DNA of 64,000 nt from Serripes groenlandicus (lineage: Eukaryota > Mollusca > Bivalvia > Cardiida > Cardiidae). The notes beneath the pieces were generated by a model, which saw nothing but the letters and a program-made list of their open reading frames with translations, had not been told where the DNA came from and searched no databases. Position 1 is the stretch's first letter. Each line of letters opens with the position of its first letter. The stretch lies in NCBI GenBank assembly GCA_031761405.1, contig JASEVX010000010.1, positions 29,496,059 through 29,560,058 on the forward strand, in the 5' to 3' direction. A program made the position numbers and the translations under genes. Positions 27,801 to 42,800 of the stretch are shown piece after piece.

Positions 27801-30800
27801 TTAACAACATTTACCCTTTTACATTATGTGCTTGAAACCTGTTAGGGTCATGTTCTCCCTAAATGACACTATTCATTATATGTATCTTATCGTAAACGTA
27901 GAGATGTCCCTGATCATATTTTCCGACTAATATTCTTAAACAGCTACTTTATTTTAGCAGGCAGTTTTGTGTTATAGGTTCATCCTACGGACGGATTCAA
28001 CAATACTTTAAACACTTCCAGTTTTTATGAAATTCTAACAGAACACACCCTACTAGAACAAATTGGTCTCCAACTTCCATGTCCGAATCATAGCAATACA
28101 AACGAAGTGTTTAAACTATCAGCTTATATCTCACAAGATAAAGGACAAACTTGGAGATATGTTGATGCGGAAGTAGCAGATAAAGGAGATGCTGTAAAAG
28201 TACTGGATAAATCGATCTCCAACGGGACGTATGTAATAAGAATAACTCGGATTCTCACGACGTTAATCATGAACCGCTATCATTACGTACACGAAAATAC
28301 ACATGATATGCGGAAAACGTTGACCAAGATTAGCCTCTACATATTCCTTAAGTCTAGTCTAGGGTGTACATTGTTTGCATATTAATTGTAATTCTAAGTA
28401 AGACAGTTCCACAAACATGCAATGACTTCACAATTCGTGAGTGGTGATTGTACTCGCAGTTATTGACTGTGCTTATTTACTTTAACCTTTTATTGAATGG
28501 TGTACAACAGTTGTTTCGTTATATCACGGCGTATCCTGTGCACTTTATTTAAACTACCAGTGTAATTAATCTTGATAGCGGTTCATCAGTCGTAATTTAT
28601 ACCCCCGCAACCCTGAACGCAAAGGAGGGAAGCCATTACTTCCATTTTTAAAGTCTTTGATTTGACCGTCCGGATAGTGAACATTGATCCCCCGCTTCCA
28701 TCAGAGTCGCTGCATAGATTGCGACGTGTAAATTGATTGATTTAACGTAGTCCAATTATCCATGTTTTTCTTTCTGGCTTTCTCACACCAGTACGCCAGC
28801 CAACTGTCTTTCCAAGCAACTATATGATATTCAACATAGATTGTAAGCCTATATTTTGAAGAATAATGACGCTTGCCAAACGTCGGAAAGAATGTTGGCT
28901 GAGTTGGGGTTTGAATTTACACCCCCTGGATTGACAAACCGATTCGCTATCGGCGTTACCGTCGCGAAAATGTGCGATAATTCTGAGAATCTTGCTTGTC
29001 TGCTAGAGCAATCAATTAGCTTCATACAGAGAAATCGTTATTTTTGTTATCAAACTATGTATATGATGATGTTGATTTGGGATTTAGTAATTGTACATTT
29101 ACGATTTTAGAAACTAATATGATTTAAAGTGGTGTTGCACCAGAACTAGACACAGCTTTAATCACAAGCATCTGGGTGCGTGTATACACCGTAATTTCGT
29201 TTTTCAAACACGAAAACGAAAAAAGAAACAGTAACCTATTTTCATGTTTTTCAACATAAAATACGAACAAAAACCCATTTTCGTTTTTCCATTTCCTACA
29301 TAAAAAACAAAACAAAAGTAAAAAATGAATAGTTTTTCGTTTTTTAATTTCCACAACAAAAACGAAAACCAAAAAACAAAAGTGAATTCAATTTTGAATG
29401 TTATAGCGTGATTTAAGGGGAAGTAATCAATAACTATACGAAAACACTATACATGTAATAAGCTACCTAACTGTCGCCTCCGCAGTGATCGCCCTTTAAT
29501 TTGTAGCGCGATTATTTCAAATTCAAAGAAAACAAAATGAACAGTTTCGTACTTTTTAAAGGCAGCACTCGCAAAGACATGGATATACCAAAGACATCCA
29601 CAATGTTTCAGGTAAGACCATGGATCTATACACGGCCTGCGAGTCAAATGCATGGATTAGGGAAAATCCATTAAATTATGGTATCCAGATGATACAATAT
29701 ATGTCACCATTTCACGATCTTGTCTAAAACTAATGGTGCCTTGTTTTGACATAACTGACTCAAATGCGATATCTATATTGAGCTATGCATTTTCTTATTT
29801 TACTAATTTTAGATCAGAACAAGTGATTTGAAGTCCCTGCAAGCATTTTTTCAATGAACATTTTGGCTAATAAATAAACACTAAAACCAAACCTTTCCGA
29901 TTATCACTTACTACATGCAGCTATATATAATATCATATTTAAAAAAAACATTGTTTAACAATACATGTAAGTTTATGTAAGTTTATGAATACATGTAAAT
30001 GTATACATTTTTGTAAATGATTTATATAATCGGTTGCTATGGGATTCGTTTTTATAGTTTTTGAACATTTCTCCTTTAAAGTTTAAATATATTCAGTATT
30101 CAAACACTTTTTCATGTGATGCAAAATCTAACAATGCAGTTTATTTCAATTTCCGCATCTTTGTCCTATACACATTAAAACATGAACAACCATAGGAAAG
30201 GATTTTAATATGAAACAATGCAATGTATGCCATCAAAACAACCTTAAAACAAGCATATCGTCATAAGCAAATACAAGCCTTTTATTCATGCCTAACGACT
30301 AGATATCACACACCGATACTATCGTTTGACATGCCGAAAGAGACAAGAATACTCTGGATAATGTTGTGATAAAGATGTTTCAATTAACCAAATAAAGGGT
30401 TAGCACTCGAACAAGAGGTCTGCTTATAGCATCTCATCTCGGTTCAATCGAAACATCTCGGTTAAATCCCTCAGCCATTATCATCGCAATTATCACCGAG
30501 ATATTCCGATTGATATTAGTTAAAAAAAAAAACAGTTCCTTTTCTTTCTTTCGTTTTTTGGTGTTTGGTTTTTTAATACGAAACTTATAATAAGTTCGTT
30601 TTTCGTGTTTGAAATCGAAAAACGAAAAACGGTATATGAAATCGTTTTTCGTTTTTTGGGTTAGAAAATATAAAATGAAAAACGAAAATGGTTTCGTTTT
30701 TATACGCCGACAGAGGCGGTCGTATATTGGCGTCATCTTCTCCGTCTGTCCGTACGTCCGTCCGTACTTCCGTACGTCCATTTCTTGTGAACGCAACTCC

Positions 30801-33800
30801 TCCTACGTTTCTGACCGTATCTTTTCAAAACTTGGTCAATGTCATAACTATAATGTGTAGATGTGCATGAAGCGGCGATTTTCCGGTTCATTGATATTTG
30901 CAAGATTTATGTCCCTTGTAACTTAGTCTCTGTAGCTGATTGATATTGCAGCCTTGTGAACGCAACTCTTCCTATGTTTCTGACCGAATCTTTTCAAAAC
31001 TTGGTCTATGTCATGACTATAATGGGTAGATGTGCATGAAGCGGCGATTTTCTGGTTCATTGATTTTTGCAAGATTTATGTCCCTTGTAACTTAGTCTCT
31101 GTAGCTGATTGATATTGCGGCTTGTGAACGCAACTCTTCCTACGTTTCTGACTGAATATTTTCAAAACTTGGTCTATATCATTACTATAATGGGCAGATG
31201 TGCATGAAGCAAGGATTTTCCGGTTCAGCAATTTTTGCAATAGTTATGCCTTTCGAAACTTTGTCTCTATACCATATTCACTTGAGAACCCAACTCAAGT
31301 TTCCAAACAGGTAGAAGTGCATAAAGCAGGAATTATCCGGTATAGTGATTTTTGCAAGAGTTATGATCAGAAGGAAAAAAGGATACATATCGACACTGCC
31401 ATTTGACCTACTTTCATATCGGAAGCCTCTATAGGGTTCTATCTCTGTTTATATGTATCCTATTTTCTTAAGTTAATACCAAAGTCAGCTAGGCTGGTAA
31501 GCAGAGTAAGACTTTCAACTCTGAACAAGTGTGGATAAACTGTTTTGCTCAAGGAAACACCCGGCTGCCCCTGCAGAGAGCGAACCTACTACCCAGGCAA
31601 CCATGATCTCAGGTCCCTGTCTCTTCCAGCTAAGCTAACTGGTCTCACAGACTTCATTTTGAGCTTATGTATACAGACATGTTAAAAGCAATAATAAAAA
31701 GGACCAATCTTGATCTTTAGATTTTGTGGCGGCGTATATTGTGGCGGCACTGGCACTCTTGTTCTTGTGTAAGAGTAACAAACGAAAAACGAAATGACGG
31801 TATATACACAGACTCATCTATCTGGTTCAGTTTTCATGTACCAATCCCATTTGTGGAAGACCAGTGTTCTCGTTGCAATTTAGTTTGTACATACTCGAAA
31901 TAGTAAGGTCGAGTATGACTTTGTCATTAATTATAAATGAAAGCATGAATGTAATGAGAACGTTGAATCGAAAGTAGGGATTATAAATCATCTATTCTAT
32001 TTCCACACGACAGCTGCTTTACCAAAATATGATTTAGACTCTTGGTACATGTGCGAACAGTGAAAACGCATTAATGCCTATGTATACGCAAGTATCAAAA
32101 GAGCCGTCACTGTCTGTAAATATGAAACGTAGCTCTAGATGCTTCTAAACAATGTCTTTGGGATTTGCAGCTATATTCTTATGGAAATCACACAGAAACA
32201 GACCAAACACAATCCTTCCTGGATAAAACACTTTCTTACGTGGCTATATTCCACGGTAATCACAAGAAAGAAACACTGTTCATTTATGGCCATGACAAAA
32301 CAAGTTAGGGAAGATACATTTAAGATTTTAGTGCTTCTTACAGATGAAAAGACAAGTGAAGATGTTTTAGACAAATGGAAAAACGATAATTACATTACGC
32401 AAATGTCACAAATGAAGTCCGGATATTCGTGCAGGTCTGGTCAAGTGTTTATTGTGGAGGTTGACAAGGGTTCTAAATCGATGTCTGGTAGTTCATCATT
32501 AGAACTTCGTTATCAGTCAGGAACTGAGAGTCATCAGGAGTTTATCATCAACGGCAAAGAACACGATCTAGTGGTGGTGCATATTAGTAAACGTGAAGCG
32601 AAGAAGTCGCAAATGGGACATATGACAAGGTATGTAAATGTTGATTTAATTAGTAGTTGTCCAGATAGGTTATTTCATTTCAAGTGAAGTAAGTAGATTT
32701 CGGGTAGAGTAAGTAGATTTCGAGTAAATTAGTATATTTCCAATACTGTTGGTCAATTTCCAGTAAAGTTAGCAGATTTTGAGTAAAGGTAGGATATTAA
32801 GTCAAGTTAAGTCAAAAAAGTAGATTTTTCGTAAAATGAGTAGATTATCAGATAAGTTATGATTTAGGGTATAGTTTCCCTAATTTTCACGTGTCGACAA
32901 ATCATGCAGTGAGATCCAAACATATCTTGCATTACACAATTTTCTTGAAACCTTTTACGACAGTGCATAGCCATATACGATTTTGGGGATGCGCTTGCTG
33001 AACACAAATACCTTCCGGTTGGTTTTCGTAGAGTTCTGCTCATTTCTAAAATCAGATGCAGGATACGTAATCCTCATCTTTTCAGACGGAACGAAAGGAA
33101 TTTCCATTCTGTTACCACATTTAGGTACGTAGAACGGTAATGTTTTGAGGTTGTATCAGAAATCACATTCAGTGCTTATAACATGACGGTTGACAGTGAA
33201 GTCTCTGTCTTTGTGAACATACACGTTTGTCTTAGTCGTCATTGTGTGTCTATGAAGCAAGATACCATTTCAAATGACGCGGCAAATGTGTTTTCTTTTT
33301 TAACGACTGATGTTGTTGCACTTTTTATCTTGCAGGGGTATTATGACACAAATCAACATTAATCTGGTCAAGGAGATTCCCGATGCAAATACAGTTGTCG
33401 AACATAAGTTTGATGGTTAAGTATTTGTATTGTTTTACTGGCATTTAAACCTCAATTGTACATCGATTCTGTAGCAAGTTATTTCTTATCTTTATCATGC
33501 TCAATGTCTGATTATTGAATATTAGTTATCAAAGAGTCCTGGTTCCGAGTAAGTGAGAATGTCTAAAACAATTTACCGCTATCACTGAAAAACTTATTTG
33601 GATTACAAAATGACGTTCTTCCTCTAAGGCACAGCCACTTTCACTTGTATTTTTCATAGTTTTTGCATTACTTTTTTCTACAATTCTATTAATGTATTCC
33701 TTCGGCTGCATAAACAATCATATTTTTTTTACATTTAATGCCCAAATGTGGCAAACGTCAATTGCGGGGAAACTCGATTTACATCTCGAAAAGCATCAGT

Positions 33801-36800
33801 CGTATCTCAGAATTAGCATGTATTTCGTCAATATGAATTTAAAACAAATACTTTGTTGTTAAATTCAACAGAATGGAGATTGTTTATTTAATTTCCTGAT
33901 TATGCAAGTCGCTTATGTGGCTGTATTATTGCCCCCTATTTGACCCAATTAGGGAGATAAAATTTCGACTGTTTTGCTGGACATATTCGCTGCAAAACCA
34001 ATGGTTATTTAAACAGACACAAGTTCTTGATTTGGTAAGTTTTTCTCTATACTCTCGTCATATATTTGTTTCGGTTTACATCCATTAGGTAGCGACGTGT
34101 CAATGTTAAACGGAATCAATAGACTCGATGACAAGTTTTCAAAACAAGAGCGCTGCGGAGCGAATGTCAACGCTCGTCTGTTTTTCATGAATATCTAAAT
34201 CCAAAAAGGGACATCATTTAATAATTATTTCAGCCAGACTTATGTGACTTGATATAGACATGCGTATTGTTTCTAGGAAGGTACATGTGTACCAAGTTTC
34301 ATTTGAATATGTGTTACTGTTTATGAGTTTTGAGGTATGGTTAAAATTATGTAACGAAGACGACGACGACGTCAAGGGTATTTACATGTGACATATTTTG
34401 TAGATGCTCAATGACCGTGTATTTCTTACTTGAACTTTGAGAATGTAAACATATCATGTCCATTTTAGACAGCGTTGTATATATCCGGATTGTTGCTTTC
34501 AACTAGTCAATCAAGTCATTTAAGATATACTCCTGTTTCGTTCTTGATCTTCGATCAAAGAGTGACTAAAATTATCAATTTCGCTGTATATTGACTGCAA
34601 TTATGCTTTCAGTAAGATTGAAGCTAAAACATGTATCAATAAACAGGCATGAAACTACTTCTTTACCAACTTATACGATGTAGTTTCAGTAGATTTTCAC
34701 AAATGTCAAACATCTTTCTCTTTACTGCTTTTAAAATCCTTCATACACTGAACATCTTACATCTTCTTACGCCAAAGACTTATGCAATTGTAATTCATTT
34801 CAATAAATGTTGGGGTATTTTATTTTATTTTAAACTTCTTTCTAATTACCTTGTTAATATAAATGTATGGAGTAAATTAATTTGTTGTGTATGCATAATA
34901 ATATTGACTAGTCATGCTGATTGATTGGTCTAATCAATTACGTTTAGACTGAACATAGGAATTAATGTCTACTATTGCTTTTATAGAAGTATTAATGGTT
35001 AACTAGAGTTTTTACAACACAGAACTGGTTGTCTATTTCCACCTGGGGTAAACACTAACTGAAGCACCATCTTTCCTTCATGAGTCGGACTGTCCCACAA
35101 ACTTTGATAATTTGAAGATATATATTAATTCTACAAGAACCTTATCATAATATTAATAAGTGAACAATAATTACATGTTCTGGTGGTTATAATAAGCCTT
35201 TACTTTGCTATTTTGTTTATCTTTATATTTTAGTCAAAATACTTTTATTTACAAAAGTCTATAAACAAATGAATGTTACCTACTAAATTATTTACTGATA
35301 AGGGAACTTTTTAGCAAGAGAAAATATATAGTAGGCGAAATCCGAAGACAATCATCCTTTTGAGACTGGACTCTAAACAAATATTTTACAATATCGGCAT
35401 TGCATTACTGCACATCTGTATTTCTATATCAGCTCTCCATTTCTGAACACCATCTCGGGTTCAGGGAGATGTCTTTGTGGTTGTAGATCGTATGTAATGT
35501 TAATGAAAGCGAATGATCTGTGGAATATATTTTTTTAAATGAATGGACTGTTGCCAGCTAATACCCATTTCGGTTCTTTCGAACCGTCAAATAGTTCCTG
35601 TTTAAACATCAAAATGCGGAAACTTGGTAGGATATCGACCGGAAAATTGGTTTGATTTGATATCACTAAAGCAATGGAAAGATCTCCGAAGTGATTTGTT
35701 TTTAAATTATATGAATAACAAACTTGCAAATTAAATGTAGTGTTACGCTTTTAACATACTTGATCGCGCGTAAAGCTCATGAATGATTCCTAAAAATTGT
35801 AGCAAAAATCGAGTGGAGTGAAATATTAAACCAAATTATTCTGATAACAGGACAGTAAGTTCCAATCTGTTTTGTGCGAAACACCACCTTAGTGCATGGT
35901 ATGTAGCAATGACCGCGAAAACTGAGATATTTCTGTATCTTTAAATCTCCCTTAAATATATATATATATAATTAGACAAATATATTAGATAAAATATATT
36001 TAAAAAAAATATAGAATGAAAGAGAAAATAATATTAGAAAATGGCTAAATGAAATGAATATTTTTATAATTTCTTTTGTCAACGTGGATATATAAAATTT
36101 TCATTTCAACTTTCACGGTAGATGATTTTTGCCAGGTTAATGGGACTAGGTTTCATGTATGAACGATAACATTTCACAAGTCTATTATTTGAAAAACCAA
36201 AGCTCTCATTAAGGGCCACAATGTTGTAATACGAATTGAAGAGAAATGTTTAAGGGAAAGTCCTATTTCGTGGACATATACCGATATTGTCTAGGGTACA
36301 AGTATTTGATAGATCCTTTGGTAAAGGACAATATTACCAACAATTTCTTTCTAGTAACATTTAATTACACATCCAAAACCTTTTCTTGTATACACAATGT
36401 ATGAGACCCTTAATGGTAAGATGGTCTGAAATATCTTCATGGCAGACATTGTTTTATCGTGTATGCAACACTTGCAAGTGTAACATTATGGAGTATTAAG
36501 TGTGTAATTGTCAAAAAGTGAAAAATTGGTTTAAATAGCAACCAGCTTTCATAAACTGTTTGTGTCTAATATGATGTTGCACAACCTTTCAGATACTAAA
36601 ACATTATGTTATACTTGTTTGTGTGTGTGTACTTTTTGTTTGTGATGTATTTAATAATTGAATGATATTTATTGACTCTAATAAGAAAAAAGTAACATCA
36701 AATTATGAAACGTTCAGGTTTTTAATGATTACTTTACTAGATGAATGGCTTGTACTTGCTTATGATAAGATGGATGGACTTATATTGATGTCTAACATAG

Positions 36801-39800
36801 TTATATTTTGCATAAATTACAAGCGAATATATAATATTGAATATATGAACTTAAAGTGCGCACTTTACAAAATATCTGTCTGAACCGTTTATTAATAAAC
36901 TTACATGTACATGCATAGATATCCAATAAATCAGGTATGAAGTGTCAAGTATTTATTCAAGAAAAGAGACCACCCGCCGATAATACAATATATATACTAT
37001 TCATTATGTGCACAAGAGTGACATATAATTACGATAATTATAATTGATTTGATATCTGTCCTAAACGTATACTTGTATTCATTTTTTTTCTCATTTTTAA
37101 TGTAAACATTTTCCAGATATATATGACTTTGGATTCATTTGCAGCAAACAATTTAGTTTGAAAACATTGTTGGTACAGCAAACAGTATGTCTATATATGT
37201 TAAGTAACATGAATACAGATAAACGAATGCATGGGTTGAATTGTAGAAGAAGAAAACAACACAGAAAGAGTTGTATGGATTTGCAGTAGATGAACAACAT
37301 TAAAGGGGGGCTTCACCCGAAACAAGCGATTATCCCCTCCATATATTGTCTTCGACTCAATAAACCAGTTTGGTCATTAAACATAAACATTAACTAGCAA
37401 ATATGATAAAACAGATTAAATGTTATAGTAATATCGCAGTTATTAATATTGGTTATCTTGGAAATTCTCATCAGCATCATACGAATATTTAAGTCGAAGC
37501 TAACGCTAATAAGTCTTATGTTGTTATTCAGAGTGAAACAAAAAGGAACTTTCTGGAATGTTCGTGTTCTAGTGATATTAATAAGCTATTTGATAATGAA
37601 AAGTATCCTTTCATCTACCTCAAAACATTTTTTCTGGTTTGCAGACATTCTGAAGTGTCTGAAAAATTGAAACATTTCAAAGTCAATAAAATTAATATTT
37701 TATTTAAATGGACTATAACACCGCATATTTAAATATTTAAACAGTTGATTAACCATAATATAATCTATAGATACTTACTACCCAATTTAAATCTCATCCC
37801 ACTGTTAATGTCTTTAAATACCATTAGCGTATTCTGATATACGCGGCTTGCAAAAACATTTGCTCACAACGACGATAAATATAACCCTGCAATTACCTAC
37901 AGCCTAGTCTTGATATACATTGTTCATGCTGATTGTTGCAATTTTGGAAAAAATACCTAAGCCTTATAATGTAATTCTGACGCGAACGACTTTGAAATTC
38001 TATGGGAAAGAATTTGCAAAATATCTCTCATTGAATGTTGAACAATACAAAAGAGTTGAAAATGTTGTTGAACATTGAGAAATTGCTCATCATGAGCAGT
38101 TTCTCTTCTAGTCATAATGTTTGTACAAGTTACCTTTTGTCGTACGTCAACATGCGACTAAAGGTGGTGTTACACTTAATTAAACGGCATACATACATGT
38201 TTAATGACAGAGTATCCAGACGACACATTTCTATCATGGTTAGCAGACGAACTCGGATATGAATGGACAATGGTTGGTGTCAGTCTTGGCCTCAAGTATA
38301 GCTACCTCGAGTCACTCGAAAGGGAAAACGATTATCGTAGAACCAATCTCAAGGTAAGCTAGATTGTGTCCTAAATGTCTGTATCATGTTACAATTTAAA
38401 TATATATATATATAGTATAGACTTAATGAATTACTATATCCCTATTATTCTATTCCATGTATATGTGTGTATATCAGACGTTTACACACCTATGACTATT
38501 AAGCGTGTTATATCAATATGCTGTATTCAGATCTACATATCGCAAACTTTTCAGTTCGTTACGCTTATGTTTAAAGAAACGTAATATAAATGCAAAATAT
38601 CCAAAGGCGAGTGTTATATTAAGCAATTGTCTAAGGGACAAGTTTTGGACAAACTGTCAAAGGACATATTTAATTATGTGCGAATTACTCTTGAACACTC
38701 TCGCAATTCTCTCTTTCTACTTATATCTACGGATGAGTTCAATGTTGGGCGAGTTTGATACGAGCGAGTTGTACAACATTGAGTTTGATTTAGGGCGAAT
38801 TGTCCAAGGGTGAGTTCGATTCTAGGAGAGTTGTCAAAGGGCGAGTTTGATTTGAGGGAGGTTGTCCAAGGGTGGGTTTGATTTCCGGAGAATTTCCAAG
38901 TGTGAATTTGATTTAATCGGAGTTGTGCGAGGGTGAGGTTAATTTGGGGTAGAGTTGTGCAAGGGTATTGAGTTTCGGTCAGTTGTTCAAGGGCAAGTTG
39001 GATATAGTTTATTGGATAGATAGAACACTGCATCTCTACATTCTGGTTAGGGCATATCAATGTGCACACAACTGGGAAATGGCGAACGTAAGCGTAAGCA
39101 TGGGGTTGCCACATTTCACTTCCGATGTAATCCAATATGACGTCCAAAATGGCTAAATCTAATACATATCAAATTTAACTCTTACTGCTATAGCATACTG
39201 AATTTAAGAATGAACTGAAGGGTGTAGAATGCATATTTCGCATATGAACATTTATAATAGGTGTGTGAATCATTGAGACTACTTCCGGCGTACACGTAAT
39301 AACTTGCTCTTTTCTATATATTTGCCTTTGTAATTGTTTTACTTTATCTACAAATCTCGACACATCGTTTTCAAACGTTAAACGTTAAAACCCTCAGATC
39401 ATTGATATCACTGGATACAAAGATCCCATGTACACTTTTACAGATGAGGTCGAGGTAGTTGACTAAGTAATTTACAAATAGAGCGAAAATTGTTAGACTT
39501 CCCACACAGCATGGTCTGGTTCCGATTGTACAATCGAAGTATTGCGTCAAAATGTCACAAAGTTTAACGCAAGGCTTTAACTTACTAAACATTGAATTCC
39601 ACAATCCATAAGCAAACACAACTTTTCATAACCGGAAATGGTCTGTTGCGGATGACAACTGTCCTTACTACATGTGTGCATCGTTTAAATTTTACAGTAT
39701 TCTTTTATGTCCAGATGTTGTATACCTGGAGAAAGACAATCGACCACGACACATTGTATTATGCTGGTGTGAAAAATTTGCTAAGCAGCTTGATCTTAGC

Positions 39801-42800
39801 CGGACGATATGACCTTGCTACAGAGATCGGAAAACATGTTAGGCAACTGTGAGTCTTCCGTTTACTTTATCATAGAACTATTATGCTATTGGATAGTACT
39901 CTACCGAGAATGGTTTCAAACCATTGTCGAACATAGAGTGTATGGTGCCAATTAATGTTTTCTGTCAATTATAACCAATTCCAATGTGAAGATGGTAGCA
40001 GGAGAATTTAAAACAAGAGGGCCATGATGCCCTGGATCGCTCACCTGACTAACGCAATGTGATGCATCATGCCAACCACACAGTCAACCACATTACCTCA
40101 TTTTGTGGTCAGGTAAGGTAAACGTTACTCCACTGCCATTTTGCCAAAGATGAAATCTCCAACTAGCCCGCCCCTTTGGCCATGATTTTTGACCAATCAA
40201 CATGGCTTGTTGTAATGTGATAGTCACCCAAGGAACATTTCTACAAAATTATTTAAAAATCGGCCAGATACTTTCGTTGGAGACGATATTTTAAGTTTTC
40301 ACTATATCCATAAACGGCAGAACAGACCTGCCACCTGGTGGCTATGTTTTTCAACCAATCAACATGGCTAAAAGGAATATGATAGAGGGTCATCAAAGGA
40401 ACATTTCTACAAAATTATTTGAAAATCCCCCTGACACTTTCGGAGGAGAAGATTTGTTCACTATATCCATATAATGCAAAATGGCCCCAACCTCTGGCGG
40501 CCATAGTTTTCGACCAATTAACATAACTTGAAGGTATCTGATCAAGAATAACCCTAGGAACATTTCTACAAATTTATTTGAAAATCGACACGACACTTTC
40601 GGAAGGGAAGATGTTTTAATTTTTCACTAAAGCCACATCAAGCAAAAAAGCCCCGCTCTCTGGCGGCCATGTTTTTCGAACAATCATCATGGCGTGAAGG
40701 AATCTGAAAGGAGGTTACCCTAGGAACATTTCTACAAAATAATTTGAATATCGGCAAACCAGTTTGGGAGGAAAAGAATTTTAAAGTGTTTTCGTTTGGT
40801 TGCCATGGAAACCAGGATTCTACGTGGATTCCAAAAATGTGAAGGAATCTGGTGATGTCATTAAGAGGATGCTTTCTGTGAAGTTTTATCTAAATTGGCC
40901 CACTTGTTATTGAGGAGAAGATGTTAACGGACGACGCACGACGGACGTCGGTCAAGAGGCGATCTAAATAACTTCGTGCTCAGGTGAGCTAAAAAACATT
41001 GTAACAAAAGAAGAAACTGCTCGTGAAGGTCGCCAGTTGTATATTTGCGGTAAAAGGACAATGATTAAATCGCTTTTACCGCAAAAGCACTGAATCATCA
41101 GTCATCAGTCATATTAAGTTTTGAGATAATATAACATTTAACTACCTGCCACCTGTCGGTCACGTTGTATGACCAATGAAACTGATTTCAACAATGAAGT
41201 GTATCAATAAGGAGTATTCTCGTTAACAACTATTGCAATATACCTATTTTTAAATGTGATGAATAGTTTTAAGGGTTGGTGCCATGGTCATATAAGGAAA
41301 ATATCCAAGTAAAAAGTGCTACCTCGTGTTAGGCCTATCATGATAGATATATTTTAGATATATTTTATTCTGGAATCAATAAAGTCTAATATATTATATC
41401 CCGAGTAGAACACATGAAATAGATAGATATAATTTAGATAAAGTGTAGTTTGAAAACAATAAAAATATATAGGATCTGACATATGAGTACTCATTTCATA
41501 TAAACTCTTATTAAACAAGTTCAAGAAATGTGTTAAGCGAGCCTTTGAATGTCAGATTTATCACATGACGAAACACAACAAAGAAATCGGGTTTTCGCGA
41601 TCAGAAAATAGTCCCAACATGTTATACTTAATAAACTGTTAACTAATCAGGCAAAATAAATATTTAACGACCGATAATGATCCCTTTACCACGTCGATCT
41701 ATCGTGACGTTTGTGTTTACCGGATACACGTTCTCGGCCATTTTGTTAACACACGTCGATGAAAACAAAAATTGTGATTCTGTCATGTTATATTACACAT
41801 GTTATATATATAAAGAAATACACAATGGGTATAGTATATCGGATACAAGCATTGTCATGTGATAAATACTATATAATGTACTAAGAAGAATACCTGTATA
41901 ATATAAATATAATTCAGATTTATTTTTTTAGGAAAATATCAAATCATGTTTATCATAGAATACCTGTATAAGATGTATATTTTAGATAGAGCGTATTTTG
42001 GACATATTCAAATTATATATATATTTGAGATTGTATTCGGGAAAAAACACAGATATTATATATTCTATACTAAGTAGATTACCTTAAAAGGATAGATTGT
42101 ATTTCAGTCCATCCATAACAAAACGTACAGCCTGACTTTTGTGAACAGTGTAGATCAATTGCAGCATGTGCACCCGCGTTATCAGATCAATGTATATATT
42201 CATATTTTGTTTTTTAAACAATCTACTTTGAAACAACTGCAACTTGTGCAGAATTTGATAAGACGGAGCAGATGTTTAGGTTGATCCAAACATTTATTGT
42301 TAAGAAATGGCAACTTGTAACTTGGCTCATAAAGTATATGATGTGTACCTTGGATATGCTCTTTTACTTCGCAGAATCAACAATGCACCGACTGAAAGAA
42401 TTTGTAAATTTGTCGAGATGTATCCACAAACTTTCAAAAGTTGTTTTGGAAATCTGGATGAGGTCGAAGGAGCATCGGTGGACAAGGACCGTATAAAGGA
42501 CAGTTACGCTGGTCTGGATTTTGCTTCATTTCGTGCTTTTTCTACACATATAAATATTATCTGAGCTATATCACGGCATTTCCTGGATAGAATACCAGTA
42601 TTACTGATCCACTTATGTCTGACCCTGTGTGAAATGTTCAACATTGTATCGACATGGTCTTACCATAACGTAATTATTGCAGGTGTTGAAAAAGACAAAT
42701 CTGCGCATCAATCTAAGGATCGAAATGGATGCTGCTTCTCAAGTTTCTTGATAATCAGTGCATAACTGTGCATGGATTGCATGGCTGATCTAGGTCTACA

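Larger units (their letters stand above)
23555..34420 (+). repeat. Tandem segmental duplication, unit B
   Basis: The direct repeat of unit A. It is longer mainly because of a 2.6 kb insertion (29180-31809) in the intron before the UPA exon. All splice borders examined keep GT and AG, unlike unit A. Confidence 0.85.

Noticed and set aside
30434..30796. 120-residue minus-strand frame rich in K and F
   Set aside because: Low-complexity translation of the CGAAAAACG-rich end of the 29180-31809 insertion.
38674..39147. 157-residue minus-strand frame
   Set aside because: Mostly translation of the 31-base minisatellite, giving loosely repeating NQTH-type peptides; no independent support.
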